A stretch of 64,000 bases of DNA from positions 1 through 64,000 of the forward strand of contig JANYGP010000036.1 of the NCBI GenBank assembly GCA_025362315.1, given 5' to 3'. The notes beneath the pieces are model-generated. The model was not told the origin of the DNA. It saw only the letters and a list, made by a program, of their open reading frames with translations, and ran no database searches. The position numbers and the translations under genes were made by a program. Source of the DNA: Polaromonas sp. (GTDB taxonomy: Bacteria; Pseudomonadota; Gammaproteobacteria; Burkholderiales; Burkholderiaceae_C). Below, in pieces: positions 1 to 8,319 of this stretch (positions within the stretch are counted from its first letter, which is position 1; the number at the start of each line of letters is the position of its first letter).

Positions 1-1
1 A

Positions 2-1168
2 GACCCGATGACGGTGATGGACGAGATTGAACGCGAGCTGGGCATGGCCGTGGTGCCGTTCACCTGGCCAGTGGGCATGGGCAAACTTTTCCATGGCGTG
101 TACGACCGCCGTGAAGACCGGATGCGCGTGTTCAGCCCCGGTGAAGACAAAGCCGGTGGAGATGATGAAATACTTGCTGGGCTGAACAATGCTGAGGCGG
201 CCAAACGATTTGGTGCAGAGTATGAGCAAGCCAAGGGCGAAATTGAACTGGTCGCAGGCGCCACGCCAGAATTTAATCGCGAGCTGTTCTTGACAGGCAA
301 GCAAACGCCGATGTTTTTCGGCTCAGCGATCAACAATTTTGGCGTGCAGGAGGTGCTGGACGCGCTGGTTGACCTGGCCCCTGCCCCCGCTGACCGCACG
401 GCCATGCAGCGCGTGGTGCACCCTGAAGAGAAAAAGTTTTCTGGCGTGGTGTTCAAAATTCAGGCGAACATGGACCCGGCACACCGCGACCGCATCGCGT
501 TTTTGCGCGTTGCCAGTGGCGAGTTCACACGCGGCATGAAGCTCAAAGTCGTGCGCAGCGGCAAAGAGCTGCGTCCCAACACCGTCGTCAGCTTCATGAG
601 CCAGCGCCGCGAATTGCTGGACACCGCCTTTGCAGGTGACATCATCGGCATCCCCAACCATGGCGTGCTGCAGTTGGGCGACACGCTGACCGAAGGCGAG
701 GCGCTGCAATTTACCGGCTTGCCGTTTTTTGCACCTGAAATGTTTCGCGCGGTTGAGGTGGCCGACCCGCTGCGTACCAAGCAATTGCGTGCGGGCTTGA
801 CGCAGCTGGGCGAGGAAGGTGCGATCCAGGTCTTCAGACCGATTGCAGGCTCGTTGCTGCTGCTGGGCGCGGTTGGCCAATTGCAATTTGAAGTCGTTGC
901 GCACCGGCTGGAGCATGAATATGGTGTCAAAGCCCGCATCATGCAAAGCAGTTTTAACCTGGCGCGTTGGGTCACGTGTGACGATGCCAATGAACTTAAA
1001 AAATTCATGGATGCCAATGCGCACCGCGTTGCGCTGGACGCCGTAGATGCGCCCACGCTGCTGGTCGACCACAGCGCCACATTGCGCGCAGTCGAGCAGC
1101 AATGGCCAAAAGTCAAATTTCACGCCCTGCGCGAACATGCCGGGCTGGTGTTTCAGTCAAAAATGTAA
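2..1168 (+). CDS. prfC: Peptide chain release factor 3, C-terminal part (5' end outside window)
   Basis: RF3 is the translational GTPase that recycles RF1/RF2 from the ribosome after peptide release. The open frame runs from base 2 without a start, so the G domain is upstream. The visible part begins just after the G-domain region (DPMTVMDEIERELG) and covers the insert with ITWP-like FTWPVGMGKLFHGVY, domain II (FKIQANMDPAHRDRIAFLRV, near-identical to E. coli RF3) and domain III (GAVGQLQFEVVAHRLEHEYGV). The C-terminus ends at the usual place. It is the first gene of the window and no partner gene is visible downstream. Identity is by recalled similarity along the whole length; the family is unambiguous. 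Confidence 0.96.
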   Translation, partial: DPMTVMDEIERELGMAVVPFTWPVGMGKLFHGVYDRREDRMRVFSPGEDKAGGDDEILAGLNNAEAAKRFGAEYEQAKGEIELVAGATPEFNRELFLTGKQTPMFFGSAINNFGVQEVLDALVDLAPAPADRTAMQRVVHPEEKKFSGVVFKIQANMDPAHRDRIAFLRVASGEFTRGMKLKVVRSGKELRPNTVVSFMSQRRELLDTAFAGDIIGIPNHGVLQLGDTLTEGEALQFTGLPFFAPEMFRAVEVADPLRTKQLRAGLTQLGEEGAIQVFRPIAGSLLLLGAVGQLQFEVVAHRLEHEYGVKARIMQSSFNLARWVTCDDANELKKFMDANAHRVALDAVDAPTLLVDHSATLRAVEQQWPKVKFHALREHAGLVFQSKM

Positions 1169-1223
1169 ACTGGTTAACCCGGCTTACTTAAGTTTCTCGG
1201 CATGGCATAAATGTGGTTGAGAA

Positions 1224-1262
1224 CCATTGATTACGGGCGCAAGCAGCTACTTTTTCAGGAGC
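1224..1262 (+). repeat. Two-stem dispersed repeat, partial copy
   Basis: Carries ATTACGGGCGCAAGCAGCTAC, the left half of the repeat family found throughout this window; the second, AT-rich palindrome is degraded. It is the only structured element I see in the 330-base gap 1169-1498 between prfC and the sensor gene; the rest shows no gene. Confidence 0.6.
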
Positions 1263-1498
1263 AAGTGTCCCAATAGGGTTTGCCAGGACCAGGCGGTCAA
1301 ACAAATTGACAACAAAAATAAATTGATTCCTGTTGAATTACTGGAGCATCTGTGACTCAATGAGTAAAAGCGCCTTTCAAGAGCAGCCAGTTGAAGATCC
1401 GGTGACCTTGTTTTGGTCTTGTTTGCACCTTGCGTTTAACCTTGAATGTCCACGATGCAAATTAAATTTAAAAAATTAAAACTGACTGAAAACAAAGC

Positions 1499-3349
1499 GT
1501 GAACCGAATCCTGTTTTTGCTCATGCTGGTGCTGACTGCTGGATTTGCAGCCGGGCAAGCACAGGCACAAGAGTTTGACCGGCTGAACTCTGGCAGCGCC
1601 CAGCCCGCCCTGAGTCAGCCTTTGCAATGGGTCCGTGCCAATGAGGCAGCTGCACCTGCGCTGCCTCAAGCCTTTGCAGCTGCGCCGCAGGCCTGGGCTT
1701 TTGCGCCCTATACCCACAAAACAATTTTGCCGACATCCAGCGGACTGGATGCGTGGGCCAGATTCAGTCTGGCACCTGCGCCTGTGCCGCAAAGCTGGAT
1801 CATTCGCATCCCGCGTGCGTCTGTCGGCAAAGTCAGTCTTTATAGCCTCGACGAAAGTGGGGTCTGGGCTGCACAAACTGCAGGCGTAAAAATTGCGCCG
1901 TCCCGCTGGAATCGCACGACCCGAACACCAAGCTTTGAGGTGCTGACCAGCAACACCGAGAAAACCTATTATTTGCGTTTTGAAAATAGCAGCCCCATTA
2001 CCGAGCGGCCTGAGCTGATGAGCAACCTGGACTTCAGCAGTGGTGCGTCCAACGTGGGAACGCTGATCGGCTTGATGTTCGGCATGTTTGGCTTTTTGAT
2101 ACTGGCTTGCCTGGGAATCTTTTTTGTTGCGCGAAACACGGTATTTTTGGCGCTTGCGGCGCTGGTTGCTGCCGCGTTGTTGAACCAGCTGGTGTCACTG
2201 GGTTATGGCGCCTGGCGCATCTGGCCTGCCAGTGCTTATATGACTCAGGCCATGCAGTGGACGGCGCCATTTTGGACAATGGCCGCAGGTTGCTGGTTTT
2301 TTGCGCAAGCCAGTTATGCCAAAGACAGTCACAGGCGAATCTATCTGTTGCTGGCAGGTCTTGGAGCTGGCAGTGCCTGCCTGGGTGTGATTGCCCTGTT
2401 TGCCATTGATCTGTTGCCGCTGGTGTTTCTCAACTTTTGGGCTGGTGCCATTTTGGTGTTTGTTGCTTTGTCCCAGGCCTGGCTTGCCTGGCGCGGTACC
2501 CGCTGGAACCGATGGCTACTTGCGGGCCTGTTGCCTTTGGCGGGTGTGTCTGCTGCGCGGGTGCTTTACAACTACGGCTGGCTTTCCCACATTGAATTTG
2601 CACAGTTTTCCGGCATAGTTTGTATCCAGTTGAGCCTGATGCTGTTTTTCCTGGTGCTTGTCTGGCGCAGCCGCGATGCCCTGCTGTCTGCCGAGCTGGC
2701 CAAAGGATTGACCAGCAACGATCCGTTCACCGGATTGATCAACGCCCGTGTGGCATTGATACGGCTCAGACAAATGCTGCTTCGCACCGATCGCCTCCAG
2801 CTGGGCTGCGGTGTCATCATGCTGCGCTGGGGTTCTTTCAACAAGCTGATGGCGTCGCAAAACCCCGAGCAACAGCGGGCCTTGCTCAAACACTTTGCGC
2901 AGCTCCTGACAAAGCTGATCCGGGACATCGACACAGCTGCTGTTTTGGGAAATGGCAATTTTGTGCTGCTGATTGAAGGCCCCGTCAGCCGCAGTGCACT
3001 GGCTTCACTGTCAACCCAAATATTGACCAATTGCATTCGCTCGTCTGAAAAGTTTGATCTGCCAAATGCCTTTCAATTGAACATTGCCATCTGGCAGACC
3101 GAATCTACATCCCGCAGCACGGGCCAGGTCATGCATGCGCTGAAGACCAGGCTTGATCAAATGCCTGCCAACACCAGGCGGCCGGTTCAGTTTGTTGACA
3201 GCATGAAAAGTGATGCCGATCCTGAACAGGAGCCGGAGCATGAGTTTGGCCAGCGACGCGATGAATTGCTGGCCAAAATCAACGCCATCGAGGCCTCACC
3301 GAGCTTTCACGCGCCGCTGATGGACAAAAAAGAGAAAGCCCGTGAATAA
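1499..3349 (+). CDS. 7TMR-DISM membrane sensor with degenerate GGDEF domain
   Basis: 616 residues, GTG start chosen because the signal peptide (LFLLMLVLTAGFAAGQAQA) follows at once. Residues 25-180 form a periplasmic beta-rich region of the 7TMR-DISM extracellular type; about 190-395 hold seven hydrophobic segments; about 400-560 resemble a diguanylate cyclase (DPFTGLINARVAL corresponds to DxLTGLxNR). The catalytic GGDEF site is replaced by GNGNF near residue 483, and no RxxD inhibitory site is evident, so cyclase activity is unlikely. It may bind nucleotide or act as a protein-interaction output. The gene is single, with gaps on both sides. The fold assignment comes from hydrophobicity and motif recall; the ligand is unknown. 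Confidence 0.75.
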   Translation: MNRILFLLMLVLTAGFAAGQAQAQEFDRLNSGSAQPALSQPLQWVRANEAAAPALPQAFAAAPQAWAFAPYTHKTILPTSSGLDAWARFSLAPAPVPQSWIIRIPRASVGKVSLYSLDESGVWAAQTAGVKIAPSRWNRTTRTPSFEVLTSNTEKTYYLRFENSSPITERPELMSNLDFSSGASNVGTLIGLMFGMFGFLILACLGIFFVARNTVFLALAALVAAALLNQLVSLGYGAWRIWPASAYMTQAMQWTAPFWTMAAGCWFFAQASYAKDSHRRIYLLLAGLGAGSACLGVIALFAIDLLPLVFLNFWAGAILVFVALSQAWLAWRGTRWNRWLLAGLLPLAGVSAARVLYNYGWLSHIEFAQFSGIVCIQLSLMLFFLVLVWRSRDALLSAELAKGLTSNDPFTGLINARVALIRLRQMLLRTDRLQLGCGVIMLRWGSFNKLMASQNPEQQRALLKHFAQLLTKLIRDIDTAAVLGNGNFVLLIEGPVSRSALASLSTQILTNCIRSSEKFDLPNAFQLNIAIWQTESTSRSTGQVMHALKTRLDQMPANTRRPVQFVDSMKSDADPEQEPEHEFGQRRDELLAKINAIEASPSFHAPLMDKKEKARE

Positions 3350-3389
3350 CGCGCAGTTCACAAGCAGTTGCACGCATTCAACACTCTTT

Positions 3390-3420
3390 TAATACGCACT
3401 TGATACGCACTTGATACGCA
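3390..3420 (+). repeat. Short tandem repeat (about three units of tgatacgcact)
   Basis: The string aatacgcact-tgatacgcact-tgatacgca gives three imperfect head-to-tail copies of a 10-11-base unit directly after the sensor gene. No gene spans it. Function unknown. Confidence 0.7.
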
Positions 3421-3460
3421 ACCAGTCATCAGAATCAGTTTTTTGCAGTGAATATGCCAT

Positions 3461-3504
3461 TAAACCAATAAAATTGGGCGCTAGCAGCTATTAATTAAGT
3501 AGCA
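3461..3504 (+). repeat. Two-stem dispersed repeat, near-consensus copy
   Basis: One of the best copies: TTGGGCGCTAGCAGCTATTA followed by ATTAAGTAGCA. It ends nine bases before the next start codon, so it forms the leader of the AtuA-like gene and leaves little room for a Shine-Dalgarno site. Confidence 0.8.
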
Positions 3505-3512
3505 TTTATTTT

Positions 3513-4868
3513 ATGTCCATGAAAAAATTGCGCATGGGTGCAGGCGCCGGCTACTCGGGGGATCGCATTCCGCCGGCCATTGAGCTGGCCGAAAAAGGCC
3601 AACTTCACTATCTGGTGTTTGAATGCCTGGCAGAAAGAACCATCGCGCTGGCACAGCTTGAACGCAGCAAAGATCCGGATCGGGGCTTTGATGCATTGCT
3701 GGCAGCACGCATGCGGGCGGTCCTGCCGGCATGCACTGCCCAAGGCGTAAAAATCATCACCAACATGGGCGCTGCAAATCCGCTGGCTGCCGGACATGAA
3801 GTGGTCCGCGTGGCGCGTGAACTGGGGCTCAATGGCCTGAAGGTGGCAGTGGTTTTGGGAGACGATGTTTTGCAAAACCTGCAAAACCTGCAAGGCCAGC
3901 TAGGCCAGAACCTGGATTCGATGGACAGTGGCATCACGCTTGCATCCCTCGGAAATTCAATTATTTCTGCCAATGCTTATGTCGGCGCAGAAGGAATCGT
4001 ACAGGCGCTGGCCGGGGGAGCCGATGTTGTCATCACCGGCCGGGTGGCTGACCCGGCGCTGTTTTTGGCGCCGCTGATCCATGAATTTGACTGGGCGATG
4101 GATGACTGGGACTTGCTTGGCAAAGGCACCTTGGTGGGGCATTTGCTGGAGTGCGCCGGACAAATTACTGGCGGTTATTTCGCAGACCCTGGCTATCGGG
4201 ATGTGCCTGACCTGGCGCGGCTGGGCTTTCCGCTGGCTGAAGTTGCAAGCGACGGCAGCGCCGTGATCACCAAAGTTGCCGGCTCAGGGGGCTGCGTGAC
4301 GGTGGCCACCTGCACGTCGCAACTGCTGTATGAAATTGAAGACCCTGCTGCCTATTTGCAGCCCGATGTGGTGGCTGACTTTTCAAACGTCACGCTGTTG
4401 CAGCTTGGCCTGGACAGGGTTCTGGTCAAGGGCGCCACAGGCACGCAGCGTCCTGACAAGCTGAAGGTAACAGTGGGCCATCGGGGCGGCTTTATCGGTG
4501 AAGGGCAAATCTCGTACGCGGGCCTGGGTGCGCAGGCGCGTGGGCAGCTGGCTCTGGATGTGCTCAAAGTGCGCCTGGCAGGCATCCATGCGCTGGACAG
4601 CCGCTTTGAGATGATTGGCATCAACGCAATACACGGACAGGCACTGGCCACTGGTTACGAGCCCTATGAAGTCCGCGCCCGCGCGGCGATGCGCGTTCAG
4701 ACGCGGGCTGAAGCAGAGCAAGTTGCCCATGAAGTTGAAGCGCTGTACCTGAACGGCCCGGCCAGTGGCGGCGGGGTAACGCAGTCGGTGCGCGAAGTCA
4801 TTGCAGCCGCTTCTGTGCTGGTTTCGCGTGAGTGGGTGCAAACATCTGTGAATTTTCTGGAGGCCTGA
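3513..4868 (+). CDS. AtuA-like acyclic terpene utilisation family protein (DUF1446)
   Basis: 451 residues, matching the DUF1446/AtuA core domain: N-terminal GAGAGYSGDR, KIITNMGAANPLAAG, VLGDDV, and the conserved central DVVITGRVADPALFLAPLIHEF and GHLLECAGQITGG blocks. AtuA in pseudomonads belongs to citronellol/geraniol catabolism, but this wide family also occurs in other acyl-CoA or hydroxy-acid pathways, and its reaction is not established. The next gene abuts (stop ends at 4868, ATG at 4869) and encodes the small domain often fused to the C-terminus of AtuA; a Bug binding protein follows. The leader is made of a dispersed repeat. The family call is firm, the substrate unknown. Confidence 0.85.
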   Translation: MSMKKLRMGAGAGYSGDRIPPAIELAEKGQLHYLVFECLAERTIALAQLERSKDPDRGFDALLAARMRAVLPACTAQGVKIITNMGAANPLAAGHEVVRVARELGLNGLKVAVVLGDDVLQNLQNLQGQLGQNLDSMDSGITLASLGNSIISANAYVGAEGIVQALAGGADVVITGRVADPALFLAPLIHEFDWAMDDWDLLGKGTLVGHLLECAGQITGGYFADPGYRDVPDLARLGFPLAEVASDGSAVITKVAGSGGCVTVATCTSQLLYEIEDPAAYLQPDVVADFSNVTLLQLGLDRVLVKGATGTQRPDKLKVTVGHRGGFIGEGQISYAGLGAQARGQLALDVLKVRLAGIHALDSRFEMIGINAIHGQALATGYEPYEVRARAAMRVQTRAEAEQVAHEVEALYLNGPASGGGVTQSVREVIAAASVLVSREWVQTSVNFLEA

Positions 4869-5186
4869 ATGCTGTTAAGGGACATCGCTTCGGCACGCGC
4901 TGGAGACAAAGGCAATCGCTCTACGCTGTCAGTGCTTGCATTCGACATCAAAGATTTTGCAATTCTTGAACGCCAAGTCACAGCCGAGCGCGTAAAACTG
5001 CATTTCACGGGCATCGTGAAAGGAGACGTCCTGCGTTACGCCCTGCCCCAGTTGGGGACATTAAACTTCGTACTGCTCAATGCGCTGGACGGCGGAGTGA
5101 CCCAATCGCTGCGTCTGGACGCACATGGGAAATGTCTTGGCTCTGCTGTTTTGAGCCTGACAATTGACCGCGCACCTGACAAATAA
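4869..5186 (+). CDS. AtuA-like C-terminal ferredoxin-fold domain protein
   Basis: 105 residues, opening LLRDIASARAGDKGNRSTLSV, which matches the small AtuA-associated domain (ARxGDKGN...). It directly abuts the preceding gene with no spacer, so the two are probably translated together and form one complex. In many bacteria the same two domains are fused in a single polypeptide. No signal peptide or membrane segment, so cytoplasmic. Function alone is unknown. Confidence 0.85.
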   Translation: MLLRDIASARAGDKGNRSTLSVLAFDIKDFAILERQVTAERVKLHFTGIVKGDVLRYALPQLGTLNFVLLNALDGGVTQSLRLDAHGKCLGSAVLSLTIDRAPDK

Positions 5187-5214
5187 TTTTTAACTGGTTT
5201 AAACGGAGACAAAC

Positions 5215-6189
5215 ATGAAGTTCAAATTGCTGATCGTTGCGGCGGTAACTGCCGTGTCCCTGGGTGCCATGTCCTTCAGTGCCTTTGGCCAGGCTTACCC
5301 AAACAAAGCCATCAAGGCCATCGTGCCGTTTGCTGCAGGCAGTGCCACTGACCAGATTGGCCGTGCCTTTGCCGCCAAAATGAGCGAGACACTGGGCCAG
5401 ACCATCGTGGTGGACAACCGCCCCGGCGTCAACGGTATGCTGGGCGCTGATGCTGTTGCCAAGGCGCCTGCCGATGGATACACCATTTTGATTGGCACCA
5501 ACAGCACCAATGCAGCGCTGAAAAGCCTGATGAAAAAGCTGCCCTATGACCAGGACACTGCCTTTGCACCACTGGGTTACATGGGTTCACTCCCGCTGAT
5601 CGTCGCGGTGAACAACGACGTGCCGGTCAAAACCCTCAAAGAGCTGGTCACGTTGGGCAAAACCAAAGCTGGCTTGCTGACAGTCGCCAGCGCCAGCACG
5701 TCGCAACTGGTGTCGTCTGAAATGCTGGCCGGCATGACAGGCATGGACATCACCAGCGTGCCGTACAAGAGTGGACCGGCCGCCATGACGGACCTGATTG
5801 GCGGCCAGGTGATGATGTTCACCGCTGACTTTGGCGTGATGCTGCCGCAAGTCAAGGGCGGCAAAGTGCGCGGCCTGGCCGTCACGTCAAGCAAGCGCTC
5901 GGCCGCCATCCCCGAGCTGCCCACCGTCAACGAAGCATTGGGCTTGAAAGACTATGAGCTGATCGCGTACTTTGCGATGTTTGCACCCGCAGGCACGCCG
6001 CCAGACATCATCGCCAAGCTCAACCAAGCCATCAACGCCGCCGCACAAAGCAAAGACATTCAGGAAAAGTTTGCAGGCATAGGCTTTGCAGTTGAGCCTG
6101 GCACGCCTGAAGCACTGGCGCAGCGCAGCAAGACCGAGACAGCAAAATGGGCCAAGGCGATTGCTGCTGCAAAGATTGAGCTGCAATAG
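5215..6189 (+). CDS. Bug/TctC-family periplasmic substrate-binding protein
   Basis: 324 residues with a cleavable signal peptide (MKFKLLIVAAVTAVSLGAMS...FGQA) and the Bug family signature YPNKAIKAIVPFAAGSATD, then VVDNRPGVNGMLGADAVAKAPADGYT. Such proteins capture carboxylated organic acids, sometimes for TctAB transporters, and are often orphan receptors in Burkholderiales. It lies 28 bases behind the AtuA-like pair with a GGAG site, so it probably delivers, or senses, the acid that the AtuA-like proteins process. No TctAB genes adjoin; the nearest are at 38.9-40.9 kb. A strong terminator follows. Confidence 0.92.
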   Translation: MKFKLLIVAAVTAVSLGAMSFSAFGQAYPNKAIKAIVPFAAGSATDQIGRAFAAKMSETLGQTIVVDNRPGVNGMLGADAVAKAPADGYTILIGTNSTNAALKSLMKKLPYDQDTAFAPLGYMGSLPLIVAVNNDVPVKTLKELVTLGKTKAGLLTVASASTSQLVSSEMLAGMTGMDITSVPYKSGPAAMTDLIGGQVMMFTADFGVMLPQVKGGKVRGLAVTSSKRSAAIPELPTVNEALGLKDYELIAYFAMFAPAGTPPDIIAKLNQAINAAAQSKDIQEKFAGIGFAVEPGTPEALAQRSKTETAKWAKAIAAAKIELQ

Positions 6190-6207
6190 TTTTAAGCCAA
6201 TTACAAG

Positions 6208-6235
6208 AAAAAAAGCCGCGAATGCGGCTTTTTTT
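6208..6235 (+). terminator. Rho-independent terminator of the AtuA-like/Bug operon
   Basis: Perfect stem AGCCGC/GCGGCT with loop GAAT, flanked by seven A and seven T. The symmetry allows it to act in both directions, also for the convergent HxlR gene. Confidence 0.9.
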
Positions 6236-6284
6236 GCGAATGATTTCACTCAACGAGCAATATCGGCTGGCCCGAATAAGTTTG

Positions 6285-6713
6285 TCAAGATTCAGTGGAC
6301 AGTTCAGCCCTTTTTTTAAATGCGTTTCTGGCATCCAAAATGGTTTGACGGTTTTCATCGGCCCAGGTCCACACCCCGCAAAAAGCTGCACCCAGACTTT
6401 GGCCCAGGGGCGTCAGCTGATATTCAACCCTCGGCGGTATGACAGGAAACACGTTGCGCAGTACCAAGCCATCGCGTTCCATCTGGCGAAGGGTTTTGGT
6501 CAGCATTTTCTGGCTGACATCGCCGATCAACTCGCCCAGCCGGGTAAAGCGCAGCTTGCCGTGCTCTTCGAGGGTTTCCAGAGCCAGCATGGTCCACTTG
6601 TCGGCCACTCTGCCAATGATGTCCCTGACCAGCGCTTGCAGCTCGGGGTCTACGGTGTTGACCAGCGGTGACTGGCCAGGCAGGATTTGTGTTGGTGAGC
6701 TGGTTTTGACCAT
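6285..6713 (-). CDS. HxlR-family winged-helix transcriptional regulator
   Basis: 142 residues. The HxlR core is clear: IIGRVADKWTMLALETLEEHGKLRFTRLGELIGDVSQKMLTKTLRQMERDGLVLRNVFPVIPPRVEYQLTPLG. The N-terminal cysteine common in redox-sensing relatives is absent; one Cys sits in AAFCGVW. It is transcribed away from the SDR gene at 6829, with 115 bases between, the normal layout for an HxlR regulator controlling its divergent neighbour. The effector is unknown. Confidence 0.9.
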   Translation of the reverse strand: MVKTSSPTQILPGQSPLVNTVDPELQALVRDIIGRVADKWTMLALETLEEHGKLRFTRLGELIGDVSQKMLTKTLRQMERDGLVLRNVFPVIPPRVEYQLTPLGQSLGAAFCGVWTWADENRQTILDARNAFKKRAELSTES

Positions 6714-6828
6714 ATAAATTCTTCACTCTCTTTTGGGTAAGTATGCCACTTTCAAGCGCCTACTTCCTTTTAGTTTGCGAAAGTTTTACTATGGCTTCTT
6801 TCATTGATCTATCTCCAGGACACACCTT

Positions 6829-7599
6829 ATGCAAACGACTCACAACACGATTTTGATCACTGGCGGTGCCAGTGGCATTGGCCGCGCGCTGGCTGAAGCT
6901 TTTTACGCGCTGGGCAACCAGGTCATCATTGCAGGCCGCCGCCAGGCGCTGCTGGACGAGGTCACAGCCGCGAACCCCGGCATGGCATCGAGCGTGCTCG
7001 ACGTTGGCAGCGCTGGCGACATTGAGCGTTTTGCGGCGCAAGTTAAACAAAATTATCCGGCGCTCAATGTGGTGATACACAACGCGGGCATCATGCTGAG
7101 GGAGGATGTGCAAACGCAGTCGCTGAGCACGGCTGAAACCACCATCGCGACCAACTTGCTGGGGCCGATTCGTTTGAATGCGGCGCTGCTGCCGCTGCTG
7201 CTCAAGCAGGCGCAAGCCACGGTTATGACGGTCTCATCGGGCCTGGCCTTTTTGCCGCTGGCGACCACGCCCACCTACAGCGCGACCAAAGCAGCGATTC
7301 ATTCGTACACCCAGGCACTTCGCTATCAGCTCAAGGACACGAATGTGCAGGTGCTGGAGCTGGCCCCGCCGTATGTGCAAACCGAACTGATGGGTGCACG
7401 CCAGGCGAATGACCCACACGCCATGCCGCTCAAAGAGTTCATTGCCGAGGTGATGGGCATTCTGACCGACTCGCCGAACGCCACGGAAATCCTGGTGGAG
7501 CGGGTCAAGCCGCTGCGATTTGCTGAAGCTAATGGTGGCTACGACGGCTTTTTCAAAACCTTTAACGATGGCATGGCGGCTGCGGGTGTGGGCAAATAA
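6829..7599 (+). CDS. Short-chain dehydrogenase/reductase (DltE-like)
   Basis: 256 residues with the classical SDR features: TGGASGIG cofactor loop at 12-19, NAG motif (VIHNAGIM), catalytic Ser in TVSSG and YSATK. The C-terminal half (LELAPPYVQTELMG, NGGYDGFFKTFND) matches SDRs annotated DltE-like. NAD(P)(H)-dependent oxidoreductase, cytoplasmic, substrate unknown. The divergent HxlR gene is the probable regulator. A GAT-CTCCAGGA stretch lies before the start. Confidence 0.88.
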   Translation: MQTTHNTILITGGASGIGRALAEAFYALGNQVIIAGRRQALLDEVTAANPGMASSVLDVGSAGDIERFAAQVKQNYPALNVVIHNAGIMLREDVQTQSLSTAETTIATNLLGPIRLNAALLPLLLKQAQATVMTVSSGLAFLPLATTPTYSATKAAIHSYTQALRYQLKDTNVQVLELAPPYVQTELMGARQANDPHAMPLKEFIAEVMGILTDSPNATEILVERVKPLRFAEANGGYDGFFKTFNDGMAAAGVGK

Positions 7600-7696
7600 G
7601 CCAAGGCAATTGCAGCCGCGAACAAAGGGCCGCAATCAGACAAAACAGCGTTTTCAGGTCGTTTTTATGCTCTTTCAGATATCTGTTACGTCTATA

Positions 7697-7740
7697 GACC
7701 AATGAATACGGGCGTCAGCAGTTACTAATTAAATAGCAAT
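7697..7740 (+). repeat. Two-stem dispersed repeat
   Basis: GACC-AATGAATAC-GGGCGTCAGCAGTTACTAATTAAATAGCA in two adjoining stems; lies between the convergent SDR and Lrp genes, where a terminator would be expected. Confidence 0.75.
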
Positions 7741-7746
7741 CACGTT

Positions 7747-8214
7747 TTATGCAGCTGGCAAAGGCAACGCAGTTTTGTACCTCACCTGCTTCAGCGCAAA
7801 ACTGGAGCGAATCTTTTCAATGCCCGGTATCGGCGTCAGCTGGTTCAGGATAAATTTTTCCAATGCGCCGATGTCAGCCACCGCCACACGAATCAAATAA
7901 TCGCTGTCGCCAGTCATCAAATAGCACTCCATCACCTCGTCGTGCTCGGCAATGCAGCGCTCAAACTCGGCCAGTGCGTCCTTGTTTTGGCTCCTCAAGC
8001 TGATGGATATAAAAACACTCAACCCCAAGCCAAGCGCTGCCGCATTGGCAATGGCCACATAGCGGTCAATCACCCTGGCAGATTCCAGCGCTTTGACGCG
8101 CGCCAGGCAAGGAGACGGGCTTAAATGCACACGCCGGGCAAGTTCAACGTTGGACAGCGAACCATCACGCTGCAATTCGTCAAGAATCTTCAAATCGGTT
8201 GAATCAAGCTGCAT
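7747..8214 (-). CDS. Lrp/AsnC-family transcriptional regulator
   Basis: 155 residues from the ATG at 8214 (an in-frame TTG lies three codons upstream). N-terminal HTH typical of Lrp (STDLKILDELQRDGSLSNVELARRVHLSPSPCLARVKALE), then the RAM ligand-binding domain (MECYLMTGDSDYLIRVAVADIGALEKFI). It is divergent from the AceE-like gene with about 105 bases between, so it is likely its amino-acid-responsive activator. The pair resembles mdeR-mdeB of Pseudomonas methionine catabolism, but no methionine gamma-lyase gene is present here. Confidence 0.92.
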   Translation of the reverse strand: MQLDSTDLKILDELQRDGSLSNVELARRVHLSPSPCLARVKALESARVIDRYVAIANAAALGLGLSVFISISLRSQNKDALAEFERCIAEHDEVMECYLMTGDSDYLIRVAVADIGALEKFILNQLTPIPGIEKIRSSFALKQVRYKTALPLPAA

Positions 8215-8319
8215 GTCGTTCAAAAACCATAGATGCCGGCATTTTATGCCGCTTCAATCAACTTTCGCCTTTGATCAAGGCAGCACCTTTGGCAAGTTTT
8301 TGCGTAAAGTAGGGGTGAT

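Noticed and set aside
323..1138. Long minus-strand open frame opposite prfC
   Set aside because: Overlaps a conserved gene in codon-mirrored frame, has no family and a composition (His/Arg/Gln-rich) typical of antisense shadows in GC-rich genomes.
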